A stretch of 64,000 bases of DNA from Acidobacteriota bacterium. Its GTDB lineage: Bacteria; Acidobacteriota; Terriglobia; Terriglobales; SCQP01. Location of the stretch: NCBI GenBank assembly GCA_021818955.1, contig JAKASR010000002.1, forward strand, positions 43,659 through 107,658, read 5' to 3'. The notes beneath the pieces were generated by a model. That model saw nothing but the letters and a program-made list of their open reading frames with translations, searched no databases and was not told the origin of the DNA. A program made the translations under genes and the position numbers. The first letter of the stretch is position 1. Every line of letters starts with the position of its first letter. Shown here piece after piece: positions 37,189 through 46,210 of this stretch.

Positions 37189-38583
37189 CTAGCGCACATC
37201 CAGGCGCAAGTGTACTTGCAGCCGGTTACTGCCTGCGGGCGCGCCGGCCGATGCCGCTGTCCAGCCAATCCGCTGCCAGCCGCGCGCCGCGCCCGCCGGA
37301 ATCTTCACCACCGCTTCAATCGGATAATTCTCTCCCGGCGCCAGCCGGTAGCGCGCATCGCCGGCGACCGCCGACCAGCCGCCCGGCAATTGGGCTTGAA
37401 CCGTGGCCGTCACCGGAGTTGCGGCGCCGTTATGCAGAATTAATGCGGTATGGAAAGTCTGGCCGGGCGATACGCCCCGCTCCGGCCGTAAAAGCCGGAA
37501 AAGTTGCGTGATGCCGTGCGCGCGCCAGAAACGATGATAAAACGCCCACGGATCGCCCAGGCGCAGCGAAAGCCCGCGCCGGTCCAGCGGCCGGTAGCCA
37601 GGCGCGGGATGAAATGCGACGCGGCCGGCGCGGATGCCGGCAAATACGGGCGCGGTGCAGCCCGAAGCATAACGCGCGGGGCAGGTATGTCCGGCCCACG
37701 ACTTGGCCAGCACCAGCCGGTTCCACTGCACCACATCCGGCAGTTGGGCGTAAGGCGTATGCTGCCGCAGCGCCGCCGCGGCGGCGAGCCCCACGCCTTC
37801 CTGCGTCAGGTATTGCGCAGCCGAGCGCAACTCCAGCGTGGCGTAGCTGACATGCCGCTTGGGCGAGATGCCGTGGTTGGCAAACTGCGGGCCCCAGCCC
37901 TTCAAAAAACCGGTATGGGTGGCGTCGCTGAAGTAATACAACTTCTGCGCCTGCCAGGGGTGCAGCCCTTCGTCCAGGTTGGCAAAACCAAAGCGGTTCT
38001 CAGCCGGCTCGAGTTGCTCGGGAAAGGCGGTGCGATCGCCGGCCAGGTCGAAAGCCTCGGTGGTGATAATCGTCGAGGCCTGGTGATCGTTATGGTTTTC
38101 GCCCACGACGTAGTCCGGCAGCCAGGTAATCACCACTTCCGGACGCGTCAGCCGAATCGCCCGCACCACCTCCTCCAGCACCTGTCCATGGCCCCAGCTC
38201 TCCAACGAGTGCAGCGGGTCGCCGTTGCCCGGCGTATCCCTGCCCGTTAAAAACCAGACGTTATGAATACCCAAGGTGGCCATCGCCCGGCGGGCTTCCA
38301 TGGTGCGCTCCATCGCCAGCGCCAGCCCCTGCTCGGCGCCCACCATGTTGCCGCCCGACTGTCCGCGGGTACAGAACACCACGGCCACGCGCTTGCCTTG
38401 ATCGATCGCCCGCGCCAAATAACCCGCCACCATAGTCTCGTCGTCGGGATGCGCAACCACCACCAGGATGTCCGCCTTGTAGCGCGCATCCGGCGCCGGG
38501 TACGGCGGCGCCAGCGGCAGCCGCGCTTGCCCCCAAACCATCGCCAGCAAAAACAGGAAAACGCAGGTGACGCGTATTTTCAT
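37189..38583 (-). CDS. PIG-L family deacetylase, secreted
   Basis: 464 aa. A signal peptide (MKIRVTCVFLFLLAMVWG) is followed by the PIG-L/LmbE fold with the zinc motif VVAHPDDETM, CTRGQSGGN, and the third ligand region ENHNDHQAS. These enzymes deacetylate N-acetylglucosamine-type substrates, such as mycothiol or GPI precursors, or other glycans. After residue 290 a beta-rich C-terminal region (LILHNGAATPVTATV) resembles an NPCBM/Ig-like module and may bind carbohydrate. The target substrate is unknown. Confidence 0.85.
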   Translation of the reverse strand: MKIRVTCVFLFLLAMVWGQARLPLAPPYPAPDARYKADILVVVAHPDDETMVAGYLARAIDQGKRVAVVFCTRGQSGGNMVGAEQGLALAMERTMEARRAMATLGIHNVWFLTGRDTPGNGDPLHSLESWGHGQVLEEVVRAIRLTRPEVVITWLPDYVVGENHNDHQASTIITTEAFDLAGDRTAFPEQLEPAENRFGFANLDEGLHPWQAQKLYYFSDATHTGFLKGWGPQFANHGISPKRHVSYATLELRSAAQYLTQEGVGLAAAAALRQHTPYAQLPDVVQWNRLVLAKSWAGHTCPARYASGCTAPVFAGIRAGRVAFHPAPGYRPLDRRGLSLRLGDPWAFYHRFWRAHGITQLFRLLRPERGVSPGQTFHTALILHNGAATPVTATVQAQLPGGWSAVAGDARYRLAPGENYPIEAVVKIPAGAARGWQRIGWTAASAGAPAGSNRLQVHLRLDVR

Positions 38584-38657
38584 GCCCTGAGCATACCCCT
38601 TCGACCGCCTGAGAGGGAACGGACCACGGATTCACCGTCAATTGATGAGGGATGACA

Positions 38658-40403
38658 TTAATACCGCCAACTGCTCGTGTCCGCTCCCGCCGGCGCGCTG
38701 GCGAGCATATGCCGCACCAGGATGGGAATGATCCGCTCGGGCGCTTGGTAGGCGGTCTGCCAGACCGGCAGCTTCGGATTGCCGCCAAAGTAACAGTGGG
38801 GCAGTCCCGGCCCGTATTCGAAATTGCCGGTCACGTGCGGCGCCTGCGTCGCCGCTAAAAATTTCTGCAGCCGCTGGACGGCGTTGTTCAGGTAATAGGT
38901 ATCCATCTCGCCCACGCTGACGTGCAGCTTGCCCTTTAATTTCGGGCCCAACGTCCCCCAATGTGCTTGCAGCCAGGCGCGCAGATCGTAATGCGTTTTC
39001 CAATAAGCCGCAATGCGCGGATTCATTTGACCACTCCGCGGATTCCAGATCGGCGCCGGGTAGCCATCCGGTCCCACCGGGCTGAAAACCGCCTGCCAGA
39101 TATCGAATTGGCGGGTCGAACGTCCCTTGGAGCCAAGCACCCGCTCGCGCCGCAACTCGCGCGCCATGGTGGTCGTGATGCCGCCATCCGGCCGGCGGAT
39201 CGAAGGCCGCGGCACGCGTGACCACGGCCCCAGCCGCCAGTAGGCGTTCTTATCCCGATAAATATTCACGATCTGGAACGAGCGAAAATCCACCGGATCC
39301 GGGCATGCTCCCCAGGCTCCGTTAAAATCGTCCGGATAGAAGATCTGCGTCGCCAGCGTCTCCCAGCCGCCGGTCGAGCCGCCATAAAGCGCGCGCGCCC
39401 AGCCCGCGCCGATGCCGCGGTAGCGACGCTCGATATACGGAATCAGGTCTTTGACAATGGCGTCACCATAAGGTCCAAGATTGGCGGAATTGACCGAATA
39501 GGAGTCGTCATAATACGGATTGGCGTGCTGGATTTCAACCAGCAGCACATGCGGCAACCGGCCGTCGAGCCAGGCCTGCCGGAATCCATAACTGGCGGCC
39601 TCATAGACCCGCTGCCGCGGCGGCCTTTGGGCAGAAGGCGGCCGGCGCCGGTAGGCGATGGGCACGCGAAAGCCGTGACTGAAATGTCCTTGATAAACGA
39701 TCAGCGGATAATGCGCCCGCGGATGCCGTCTCCAGCCGGCCGGCAGCAGCACATAAGCGCCGAGATAGACCGGACGCCCCCAGAAACGGCTCAGCCGGGC
39801 ATCGCGATAGCGTAAATAACGCAGCCGCCCGCGGCTTTTCGGCGGCGTAATCGCGGGAATGCGCCGGTCGAGCGTCAAAGTAATCGTTGCATTGCCGCCG
39901 GCGTTGATGCGTACGCGTCGCGGAAGGCTATAGAAATTTCCCGGTTTCCGGTTCCACTGCTGCCCTTCGCCACGATCTGGAGGCAGGCGCAGCACCCGTC
40001 CGTCGGCGAGATGAAAAGTGGAGTAAACATTGAACAGCGCCTGCATCCAATAACGCCCCGGCGTAATTTCGCTCAACCGCCGGCGGGGATAGCCAATGGC
40101 CGCCGGCTTGAGCCAAATCGTCCGGCCCGGCTGCCAATTGCGCACCTGCTCACCGAAAATTTGCTGCGTCCCGGGCGAGTCATTGATGAGAAAACGCGGT
40201 TCGGGCCTGGCCATGGTCGAAATTAGGAAATAGATGCGCCCAATGCGCGCATGCTTTGCGAGCCTGGCGGGAATCCGAAAACCGATCCGCAATGGCGCTT
40301 TCGCCGGCGACGCGCGGAGCCGCCAGGCAAAAGTCAATAGCGCCGCAACGCAAATGACCGCGGGCCGGATAAATGTGCGCCTGCGGCGTTCCTGGCATTT
40401 CAT
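38658..40403 (-). CDS. Secreted alpha/beta-hydrolase esterase (esterase D family)
   Basis: 581 aa with an N-terminal basic and hydrophobic export segment. The first 200 residues are beta-rich. The hydrolase part (from about residue 215) has VYLGAYVLLPAGWRRHP, LIVYQGHFSHGF, and the nucleophile elbow LYGGSTGGWETLA (G-x-S-x-G). A possible catalytic histidine is in GPGLPHCYFGG. The architecture matches putative polysaccharide esterases (IroE/Fes-like) common in Acidobacteria. It follows the PIG-L gene's upstream end by 74 bp and is co-directional. Confidence 0.8.
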   Translation of the reverse strand: MKCQERRRRTFIRPAVICVAALLTFAWRLRASPAKAPLRIGFRIPARLAKHARIGRIYFLISTMARPEPRFLINDSPGTQQIFGEQVRNWQPGRTIWLKPAAIGYPRRRLSEITPGRYWMQALFNVYSTFHLADGRVLRLPPDRGEGQQWNRKPGNFYSLPRRVRINAGGNATITLTLDRRIPAITPPKSRGRLRYLRYRDARLSRFWGRPVYLGAYVLLPAGWRRHPRAHYPLIVYQGHFSHGFRVPIAYRRRPPSAQRPPRQRVYEAASYGFRQAWLDGRLPHVLLVEIQHANPYYDDSYSVNSANLGPYGDAIVKDLIPYIERRYRGIGAGWARALYGGSTGGWETLATQIFYPDDFNGAWGACPDPVDFRSFQIVNIYRDKNAYWRLGPWSRVPRPSIRRPDGGITTTMARELRRERVLGSKGRSTRQFDIWQAVFSPVGPDGYPAPIWNPRSGQMNPRIAAYWKTHYDLRAWLQAHWGTLGPKLKGKLHVSVGEMDTYYLNNAVQRLQKFLAATQAPHVTGNFEYGPGLPHCYFGGNPKLPVWQTAYQAPERIIPILVRHMLASAPAGADTSSWRY

Positions 40404-40481
40404 AAGCCTTAATCATACGGGCTGAAGTAAAAGCGCGGAAACTTTAAAACTATTCCCAAAATGACTCTTTAGTCGGAACGA

Positions 40482-40518
40482 ATTCCAAAATTGTTTCTTT
40501 TGGTCTCAATTTTGGAAT
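40482..40518. promoter_or_regulatory. Perfect 12-bp inverted repeat in AT-rich intergenic DNA
   Basis: Arms ATTCCAAAATTG (40482-40493) and CAATTTTGGAAT (40507-40518) enclose a 13-nt loop; CTTTTT follows on the plus strand. It lies between two divergent genes (esterase at 40403, leftward; small secreted protein at 40614, rightward), so an operator shared by both is more likely than a terminator. Confidence 0.5.
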
Positions 40519-40613
40519 CTTTTTGGGGATTGAATAAATAACTTAAACAGGATAAAAAACGCATAACTTGCGATTTTCATCCAGGCTGGTTGGCTTTGAA
40601 CCGGCGGGAGGTC

Positions 40614-41297
40614 ATGGTGAAACCTATACTTTGGCAGCCGATTTGTTTGTATTTGCTGTTTTTAGGCACTGGTGGTAACAAAAACGGCGCGCCACCACTC
40701 CGGGCCCAGCCGGCTTCGCAGCCGGAGGTCACGGCATCGCGCGTGACTCATGCCGGCCGAATGTCTCGGCCTTTCATGCAAAACCAGGAAACCCGGTTGC
40801 AGCAGTTGGCTGACTGGATTGCCCGTTATCATGATTTTGCCTGGGACCGGCATGGCGACTTGATCAATCGTGAAGCGATCCATTCCCGCGCTTCGCGCAA
40901 CCATAATCCAGGCAAGCTCCGCGCATTCCCCGGCTATCGACAGGATGCACAGGGCTATTCGATTTTCCCCTCTGCCGCTGTGGGATGGAGGGCGCTGGAT
41001 GCTTATCTGTTGAAATATGCCCGGCGCCATGGCCGGCTATCGCTGCGATGTTTTATCGATGGCGATGGCAAAACCTGGCGCGGCTATCGCCCCGCGGATG
41101 CCGATGATCCCCAGCATTCCTTCGTCAGTTTTCTCGCGTTAGGCATGGGACTTGCGGAAGATACTCCGATGGGGCAATTGATTCATGCCAACGCTTTGAA
41201 TCAGGATCGGGATCTGAAGATTACAGCGTCGATATCCGGCCGTAAAAATCTCCAGCCGCCAGTTCATGATTTGTCGCGATCTAGCCAGCGGCGCTAA
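40614..41297 (+). CDS. Exported protein with NxNPGKLR motif, possibly lysozyme/structural-protein-like
   Basis: 227 aa from the ATG at 40614, with GGGAGG just upstream. A hydrophobic N-terminal segment (ILWQPICLYLLFLGTGG) suggests export. The middle contains RASRNHNPGKLRAFPGYRQ and YSIFPSAAVGWRALDAYLLKY. This pattern (N-x-NPG-[NK]-L, F-x-x-FP-s-x-x-x-GW-x-AL) is found in phage tail or structural proteins related to transglycosylases. The rest is unknown. No neighbouring phage genes exist, so a domesticated or unrelated domain is possible. Confidence 0.6.
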   Translation: MVKPILWQPICLYLLFLGTGGNKNGAPPLRAQPASQPEVTASRVTHAGRMSRPFMQNQETRLQQLADWIARYHDFAWDRHGDLINREAIHSRASRNHNPGKLRAFPGYRQDAQGYSIFPSAAVGWRALDAYLLKYARRHGRLSLRCFIDGDGKTWRGYRPADADDPQHSFVSFLALGMGLAEDTPMGQLIHANALNQDRDLKITASISGRKNLQPPVHDLSRSSQRR

Positions 41298-41478
41298 GGC
41301 GACCGTCGCTGTTCCCGGGTTTCACCGATCCCTGCGCGAAAGCGCATGGCGCAGGAATGCTGATCCCGCTAAAGATTTTGTCGGCTCATATTCTTCCCGC
41401 CCGCGCCTTGCCTTTTCAACCCTCCGCTTTCCGCTGTGGCATGCTGGAGCTTAAACTAAATTGCGAGGAACTTCCGCA

Positions 41479-42849
41479 ATGAGTCAACTCAAGGTGCAAC
41501 CTGCCGCCGCTCCAACATCCGGCAACCCCGCTAGCCCGGCCGCGGATGCCGGTCACACGCAGGACGATGCCCTGGTGCTGGCGGATCGCAAATTCCTTTT
41601 TCCCGCCGTCTTTCATTACTTCAGCCGGCCGCTGGTGCTGGATCATGCCCAAGACCAGTTCTGCTACGACCGCGCCGGCAACGCCTACCTTGATTTCTTC
41701 GGCGGCATCGTTACCGTCTCCGTCGGTCACGCCAATCCGGAAGTCAACGCCGCCATCAAAACCCAACTCGACAAGCTCACTCACGTCTCCACCTGTTTTG
41801 TGACCGAGCCGCAGGTGCGGCTGGCGGAAAAAATCGCCGCGCTCACGCCGCAAGGCAAGTTGACGCGCAGCTTTTTCACCAACAGCGGCACCGAAGCCAA
41901 CGAGACGGCGATCCTCGCCGCGCGCCTCTACACCGGCGCCAGCGAAATCATCGCCCTGCGCCACAGCTATCACGGACGCAGCGCGCTGGCGATGGGCCTG
42001 ACCGCGCATGCCAATTGGAAATTGGGGCCGGCGCTGCTGCCCGGCATCGTGCATGCCCATAACGCCTACTGCTACCGCTGTCCCTTTGGCGCCACCTACC
42101 CCGCATGCGGCCTGCGTTGCGCCCAGGATTTGGAAGAGCTGCTGCAGACCTCGACCAGCGGGCGCGTGGCGGCCATGATTGCCGAGCCTATTCAAGGCGT
42201 GGGCGGCTTCATCACCCCGCCCAAGGAATATTTCCGGATTGTCGCCGAGATCGTCCGCCAGCACGGCGGCCTGTTTATTTCCGACGAGGTGCAGACCGCC
42301 TGGGGACGCCTCGGCGGCAACTGGTTCGGCATCGAAAAATGGGGCGTCGAGCCCGATATCATCACCTCCGCCAAGGGCCTCGGCAACGGCCTGCCCATCG
42401 GCATCACCATCGCTCGTCCGGAAATCGCCGAGGCGTGGAAAGGCCTGACCATCTCCACCTTCGGCGGCAACCCCATTGCCACCACCGCCGCGGGCGCGGT
42501 GCTCGACTTCATTGAAAAAAACCGGCTCCGCGCCAATGCTGAAACCACTGGCGCCTACCTGCGCCAGAAACTGCTCGAGTTGCAGGAAAAGCACGCGCTT
42601 ATTGGCGATGTGCGCGGCATGGGGCTGCTGCAGGCGCTCGAGTTGGTGCGCGATCGCCAGACGAAAGAGCCGGCGCCGGCCGCCACCAACCAACTGCTCG
42701 AGCGCTGCCGCGACCAGCGCCTGCTGATCGGCAAAGGCGGCCTCTACGGCAATGTCATCCGCATCTCGCCCCCGTTGAATATCTCCACTAGCGATGTGGA
42801 CGAGTTCGCCCGCCGTATGGATCGCGCCCTGGCCGCCGTGCCCGTTTGA
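41479..42849 (+). CDS. Class III aminotransferase (AGXT2/4-aminobutyrate-like)
   Basis: 456 aa from the ATG at 41479. The fold-type I class III signatures are present: FFGGIVTVSVGHANPEV, FFTNSGTEANETAI, RHSYHGRS, LFISDEVQTAWGRLG and the PLP lysine in ITSAKGLGNGLPIG. A CYRCPFGATYPACGLRC cysteine cluster in mid-protein is shared with alanine-glyoxylate/beta-alanine type members. Exact amino donor and acceptor are unknown. A GAGGA site precedes the start. Confidence 0.9.
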   Translation: MSQLKVQPAAAPTSGNPASPAADAGHTQDDALVLADRKFLFPAVFHYFSRPLVLDHAQDQFCYDRAGNAYLDFFGGIVTVSVGHANPEVNAAIKTQLDKLTHVSTCFVTEPQVRLAEKIAALTPQGKLTRSFFTNSGTEANETAILAARLYTGASEIIALRHSYHGRSALAMGLTAHANWKLGPALLPGIVHAHNAYCYRCPFGATYPACGLRCAQDLEELLQTSTSGRVAAMIAEPIQGVGGFITPPKEYFRIVAEIVRQHGGLFISDEVQTAWGRLGGNWFGIEKWGVEPDIITSAKGLGNGLPIGITIARPEIAEAWKGLTISTFGGNPIATTAAGAVLDFIEKNRLRANAETTGAYLRQKLLELQEKHALIGDVRGMGLLQALELVRDRQTKEPAPAATNQLLERCRDQRLLIGKGGLYGNVIRISPPLNISTSDVDEFARRMDRALAAVPV

Positions 42850-42927
42850 TTGCGCCCGCCTGCTTCTGACCGCCCCGCGCCCGGTTGTAGCGGCGGTGCG
42901 GTCGTCGCACCGGCGAAAGGAGCCCCT

Positions 42928-43743
42928 ATGCAAACAGAAGATTTGAAACAGGCGGTCAAAGCCAAGTATGGCCGCGCGGCGCGGCGCGTTGCCGGCGGCG
43001 GATGCTGCGGCGGAAACAAAGCGGTGGCCATCGAAGCTTGTCCCGATCCGATTACCGCCCATCTCTATGCCGACAGCCAGGCCGGCGAAGTGCCGGCCGA
43101 GGCGCTACTGGCTTCGCTCGGCTGCGGCAATCCCACCGCCCTGGCCGAACTGAAGCCCGGGGAGATCGTGCTCGATCTTGGCTCCGGCGGCGGCATTGAC
43201 GTGCTGCTCTCCGCCCGCCGGGTGGCCCCGCGCGGCAAAGCTTACGGTCTCGACATGACCGACGAGATGCTGGCGCTGGCGCGCGAAAACCAGCGCAAGG
43301 CCGGGATCGCCAATGTCGAGTTCCTGCGCGGCGAGATCGAAAATATTCCTCTGCCCGACGGCTCCGTGGACGTCGTCATCTCCAACTGCGTCATCAATCT
43401 TTCCGCCGACAAGGGCCGCGTTTTGCGCGAAGCCTTTCGCGTGCTCAAGCCCGGTGGGCGTTTAGCCGTCGCCGACATCGTCGTACGCGGCGCCGTGCCG
43501 CCGGCGATTCAAAAAAACCTGGAATTATGGGTGGGCTGCATGGCGGGCGCGCTCGAAGAAAAGCAATACCGCGCGCTGCTCGACGCCGCCGGCTTTGTGG
43601 CGATTTCGATCGAGCCCACCCGAGTCTACCGCCTCGCCGACGCGCGCGAGCTGCTTCAGGCCAAGGGCTTGGACGTGGACTCGATGGCCCCCTTGGTGGA
43701 TGGCAAGTTCATCAGCGCCTTCATCCGCGCCACCCACGCCTGA
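42928..43743 (+). CDS. arsM: Arsenite S-adenosylmethyltransferase
   Basis: 271 aa from the ATG at 42928 with AAGGAG upstream. It shows GGGCCGG near the N-terminus, the SAM-binding VLDLGSGGGIDVLLSA, GLDMTDEML, and the conserved arsenite-binding cysteines: C in the ASLGCGNP motif, SNCVINL, and LWVGCMAG. It methylates As(III) for volatilisation or detoxification. No arsR or arsB lies beside it, so it is a stand-alone arsM. Confidence 0.92.
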   Translation: MQTEDLKQAVKAKYGRAARRVAGGGCCGGNKAVAIEACPDPITAHLYADSQAGEVPAEALLASLGCGNPTALAELKPGEIVLDLGSGGGIDVLLSARRVAPRGKAYGLDMTDEMLALARENQRKAGIANVEFLRGEIENIPLPDGSVDVVISNCVINLSADKGRVLREAFRVLKPGGRLAVADIVVRGAVPPAIQKNLELWVGCMAGALEEKQYRALLDAAGFVAISIEPTRVYRLADARELLQAKGLDVDSMAPLVDGKFISAFIRATHA

Positions 43744-43998
43744 TGTCCTCCCGGAATTAAGTCTCGCGGCCTTCCGCTTGCCGGCGGGCCGTGTCCGACG
43801 GTTGGATTGGCCACCGCTAAGTTGGCGCCCGCGAGGAGCGGCGACCGTTGTGCGCGCAACTGCCAACCGGCACTGGAAATGAAGTAGCTGACATTTCAGC
43901 CTCCTCAGCTTTGAGCCTCCATGTATTCAAAGGGACATCTTTTCTTCTTCATCAATTTGTAATCTCGCAAAAACGCCAAATCTGTTATCCGGGTAGAT

Positions 43999-44342
43999 AT
44001 GAGAGGCTATCTGCATGTCCACACTCTCCACTCGGGTGCCTGCGACCTGCCCGGGCTGCGGTGAAATATGCCGCGAAAGTTATACCGCTCCGCTGGAACT
44101 TTCTCCACGCTTGCGCGGCGAGGCTTGGGCCTCGTGACCGTAACCGCACAAGCCGCCGGCGAACTCGGCGGTGCCGGCGGCCCGCCAGCTCATTCCGGCG
44201 TCTGCGGCTTGACACCGCCCCGGCATGAGCCAATTCAGTCCCGCCGCCATTTATCTCGCCTGTACGTCTGTTGGCGCGAACGAGCAAAACCTGTTTTCAG
44301 CGTCAACCCCATCGGCGCGGCGCGGTTGCGGGAGGTGAGGGG
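43999..44342 (+). pseudogene. Decayed PHP-domain phosphoesterase remnant
   Basis: No intact frame, but pieces in different frames read like one PHP protein. From ATG 43999 the frame gives MRGYLHVHTLHSGACDLPGLR then a stop; L-H-x-H-T-x-H-S is the PHP metal motif. A second frame continues GEICRESYTAPLEL. A third gives FSTLARRGLGLVTVT, then CGLTPPRHEPIQSRRHLSRLY and RAKPVFSVN. Order and phrases match PHP phosphoesterases (LVTVTDHD, SINH type), so at least two frameshifts and several lost metal ligands are inferred. It abuts the PAP2 gene start. The 43744-43998 stretch holds nothing else I recognise. Confidence 0.6.
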
Positions 44343-44888
44343 ATGAGCGTCGCCACCGCCGTTCTCGAACGCCTCACTGTTCCCGATTATTGGCTGATGG
44401 CGCGGGTCGAGCGCTGGCGGCCGCCCCGCTATCTGCGCCGCTGGATGCTGGTCGCTTCCCGCGCCGGCGATGGCTTCTTGTGGTATCTTGCCGGGCTGAT
44501 CGTACTCTGGCAGGGAGGGACGCGCCGCTGGCCCGCCTTCGATGCCGCCGCGCTCGCCGCCGGGTTGGGCATTGCCGCCTTTGAAAGCTTGAAACATGGC
44601 TGCCGCCGCTCCCGTCCCCGGCTTCGCCTCGCCTGCGGCGCTAAGCCGCCGCGCGCTCCCGACCGCTATTCCTTTCCCTCCGGCCATACCCTCACCGCCT
44701 TTGCCGTCTCCACCGCGCTGTTTTATTCCTATCCCCGGCTGGAACCACTGCTGCTATTCCTGGCCGTCAATATCGCGCTCTCGCGCATCCTGCTAGGGCT
44801 GCATTTCCTCAGCGATGTCATCGCCAGCACGGCCCTAGGGTGGACCTTCGGCTATATTGCTGCTGCATGGCTTCTGCATCCCCGCTAA
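44343..44888 (+). CDS. PAP2-family phosphatase
   Basis: 181 aa from the ATG at 44343 with GAGGTGAGG upstream. The three acid phosphatase motifs are present: KHGCRRSRPR (K-x6-RP), PSGHT, and SRILLGLHFLSDV (SR-x5-H-x3-D). Several membrane helices surround them (WYLAGLIVLW, LLLFLAVNIAL, LGWTFGYIAAAWLL). Such enzymes remove phosphate from phosphatidate, undecaprenyl diphosphate or similar lipids. It overlaps the downstream glycosyltransferase by 22 bp, suggesting a shared role in lipid metabolism. Confidence 0.88.
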   Translation: MSVATAVLERLTVPDYWLMARVERWRPPRYLRRWMLVASRAGDGFLWYLAGLIVLWQGGTRRWPAFDAAALAAGLGIAAFESLKHGCRRSRPRLRLACGAKPPRAPDRYSFPSGHTLTAFAVSTALFYSYPRLEPLLLFLAVNIALSRILLGLHFLSDVIASTALGWTFGYIAAAWLLHPR

Positions 44889-46027
44889 AATCCGTCGCCC
44901 TGCTCTACTTCGACGCCGGCGGCGGACATCGCGCCGCCGCCCGCGCCTTGGCCCAAGCCATTGCGCTGCAGGAACGCCCCTGGGCTACGCGCCTGGTTAA
45001 CTTGCAGGAAGTCCTGCTGCCCATCGATATTTTTCGCCGCGCCTTCGGCATCAACCTGCAGGATCTTTATAATCAACTGCTGTTTCGCGGCTATACCCTG
45101 GGCGCCGGCGGCATGCTCAAGCTGCTGCACGGGCTCATCCGCCTGACCCATCGCGGGCAGTTGCGTTGTCTTGAAGCTTACTGGCGCGCCCAGCCCGCCG
45201 ATCTGATCGTCTCGCTGGTGCCGAATTTCAATCGCGCCATTCACCAAAGCGTGCGCCGCGCGCTGCCCGGCACGCCCAGCGTTACCCTCCTCACCGACCT
45301 GGCGGATTACCCGCCGCATTTCTGGATTGAGCCGGAAACTCCGGCGGTGATTTGCGGCACTCCCCACGCCGCCGAACAGGCGGCTGCCGCCGGACTCCGC
45401 CCGGATCAGATCCACACCGTCTCCGGCATGCTGCTCGATCCGCGGCTCTACGCGACAGCGGCGGCGGGCGACAATCGCGCCGCGCTACGCTCCAGCCTGG
45501 GACTGTGGCCGGATTTGACTACCGCATTGGTGCTATTCGGCGGCATGGGCTCAAGCAGGATGCTGGAGATCGCCCAACGGCTGGCGCAGTCGCGCCTGCC
45601 GCTGCAGTTGATTCTGGTCTGCGGGCATAATCAGCGGCAGGAGCAACGCGTGCGGCAATTCGCCCAGTCGAGCAGCCTGCCCATGCGCGTCGAGGGCTAC
45701 AGCCACGAAATTCCCCGCCTGATGGCGGCAGCGGATTTTATGATCGGCAAGCCCGGCCCGGGCAGCGTCAGCGAGGCTTTGCACTCTCGCCTGCCGCTGA
45801 TTGTCGAGCGCAATGCCTGGACACTGCCGCAGGAACGCTACAATGCCGACTGGATCCGCGAAAACGAACTCGGCCTGGTGCTGCGCAGCTTCGAAGCCCT
45901 TGTGCCCGCCGTCCATCAGTTGCTGGCGCCGGGCGCGTTGGAGCGCTTCCGCCGCCGCGCCGCCGCCATCCAAAACCGCGCCGTCTGGGAAATTCCCGTT
46001 ATCCTCGACCGCCTGCTCAATCCATAA
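44867..46027 (+). CDS. Glycosyltransferase of the MGDG synthase/UgtP family (GT28)
   Basis: 386 aa from the ATG at 44867, overlapping the PAP2 gene. It begins SVALLYFDAGGGHRAAARAL, the N-terminal acceptor motif of MGDG-synthase-like enzymes. SLVPNFNRAIH and the C-terminal donor domain follow: VLFGGMGSSRMLEIA, LVCGHNQRQEQ, MIGKPGPGSVSEALHSRLPLIVE. These transfer sugar to diacylglycerol to make glycolipids. With the PAP2 gene, which could supply diacylglycerol, it may make membrane glycolipids. The pairing is inferred from context. Confidence 0.85.
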   Translation: MASASPLKSVALLYFDAGGGHRAAARALAQAIALQERPWATRLVNLQEVLLPIDIFRRAFGINLQDLYNQLLFRGYTLGAGGMLKLLHGLIRLTHRGQLRCLEAYWRAQPADLIVSLVPNFNRAIHQSVRRALPGTPSVTLLTDLADYPPHFWIEPETPAVICGTPHAAEQAAAAGLRPDQIHTVSGMLLDPRLYATAAAGDNRAALRSSLGLWPDLTTALVLFGGMGSSRMLEIAQRLAQSRLPLQLILVCGHNQRQEQRVRQFAQSSSLPMRVEGYSHEIPRLMAAADFMIGKPGPGSVSEALHSRLPLIVERNAWTLPQERYNADWIRENELGLVLRSFEALVPAVHQLLAPGALERFRRRAAAIQNRAVWEIPVILDRLLNP

Positions 46028-46210
46028 TTTCGATCCCGGTAAAGATATTCCGCACGGAGCCTCGGAGCAGCTTCGGGTGGCAGCCCGCTTGCATGTCGCA
46101 TCCATAGCTTGGAGCCCGCGCCGCGGCTCGAGAGATCTTCATCTTCTCCGCCGCGGCGCCCCCGGCCATTGAATGCGTCACTTGGAAATGCGCCACTGGG
46201 AAAGGTCGTT

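Noticed and set aside
40614..41297. Prophage origin for the NPGKLR-motif protein
   Set aside because: No phage genes, integrase or att repeats nearby; only a single domain resembles phage proteins.
41416..43062. A 548-aa open frame antisense to the aminotransferase and arsM
   Set aside because: Low-complexity Gly/Ala/Arg composition and clear families on the opposite strand.
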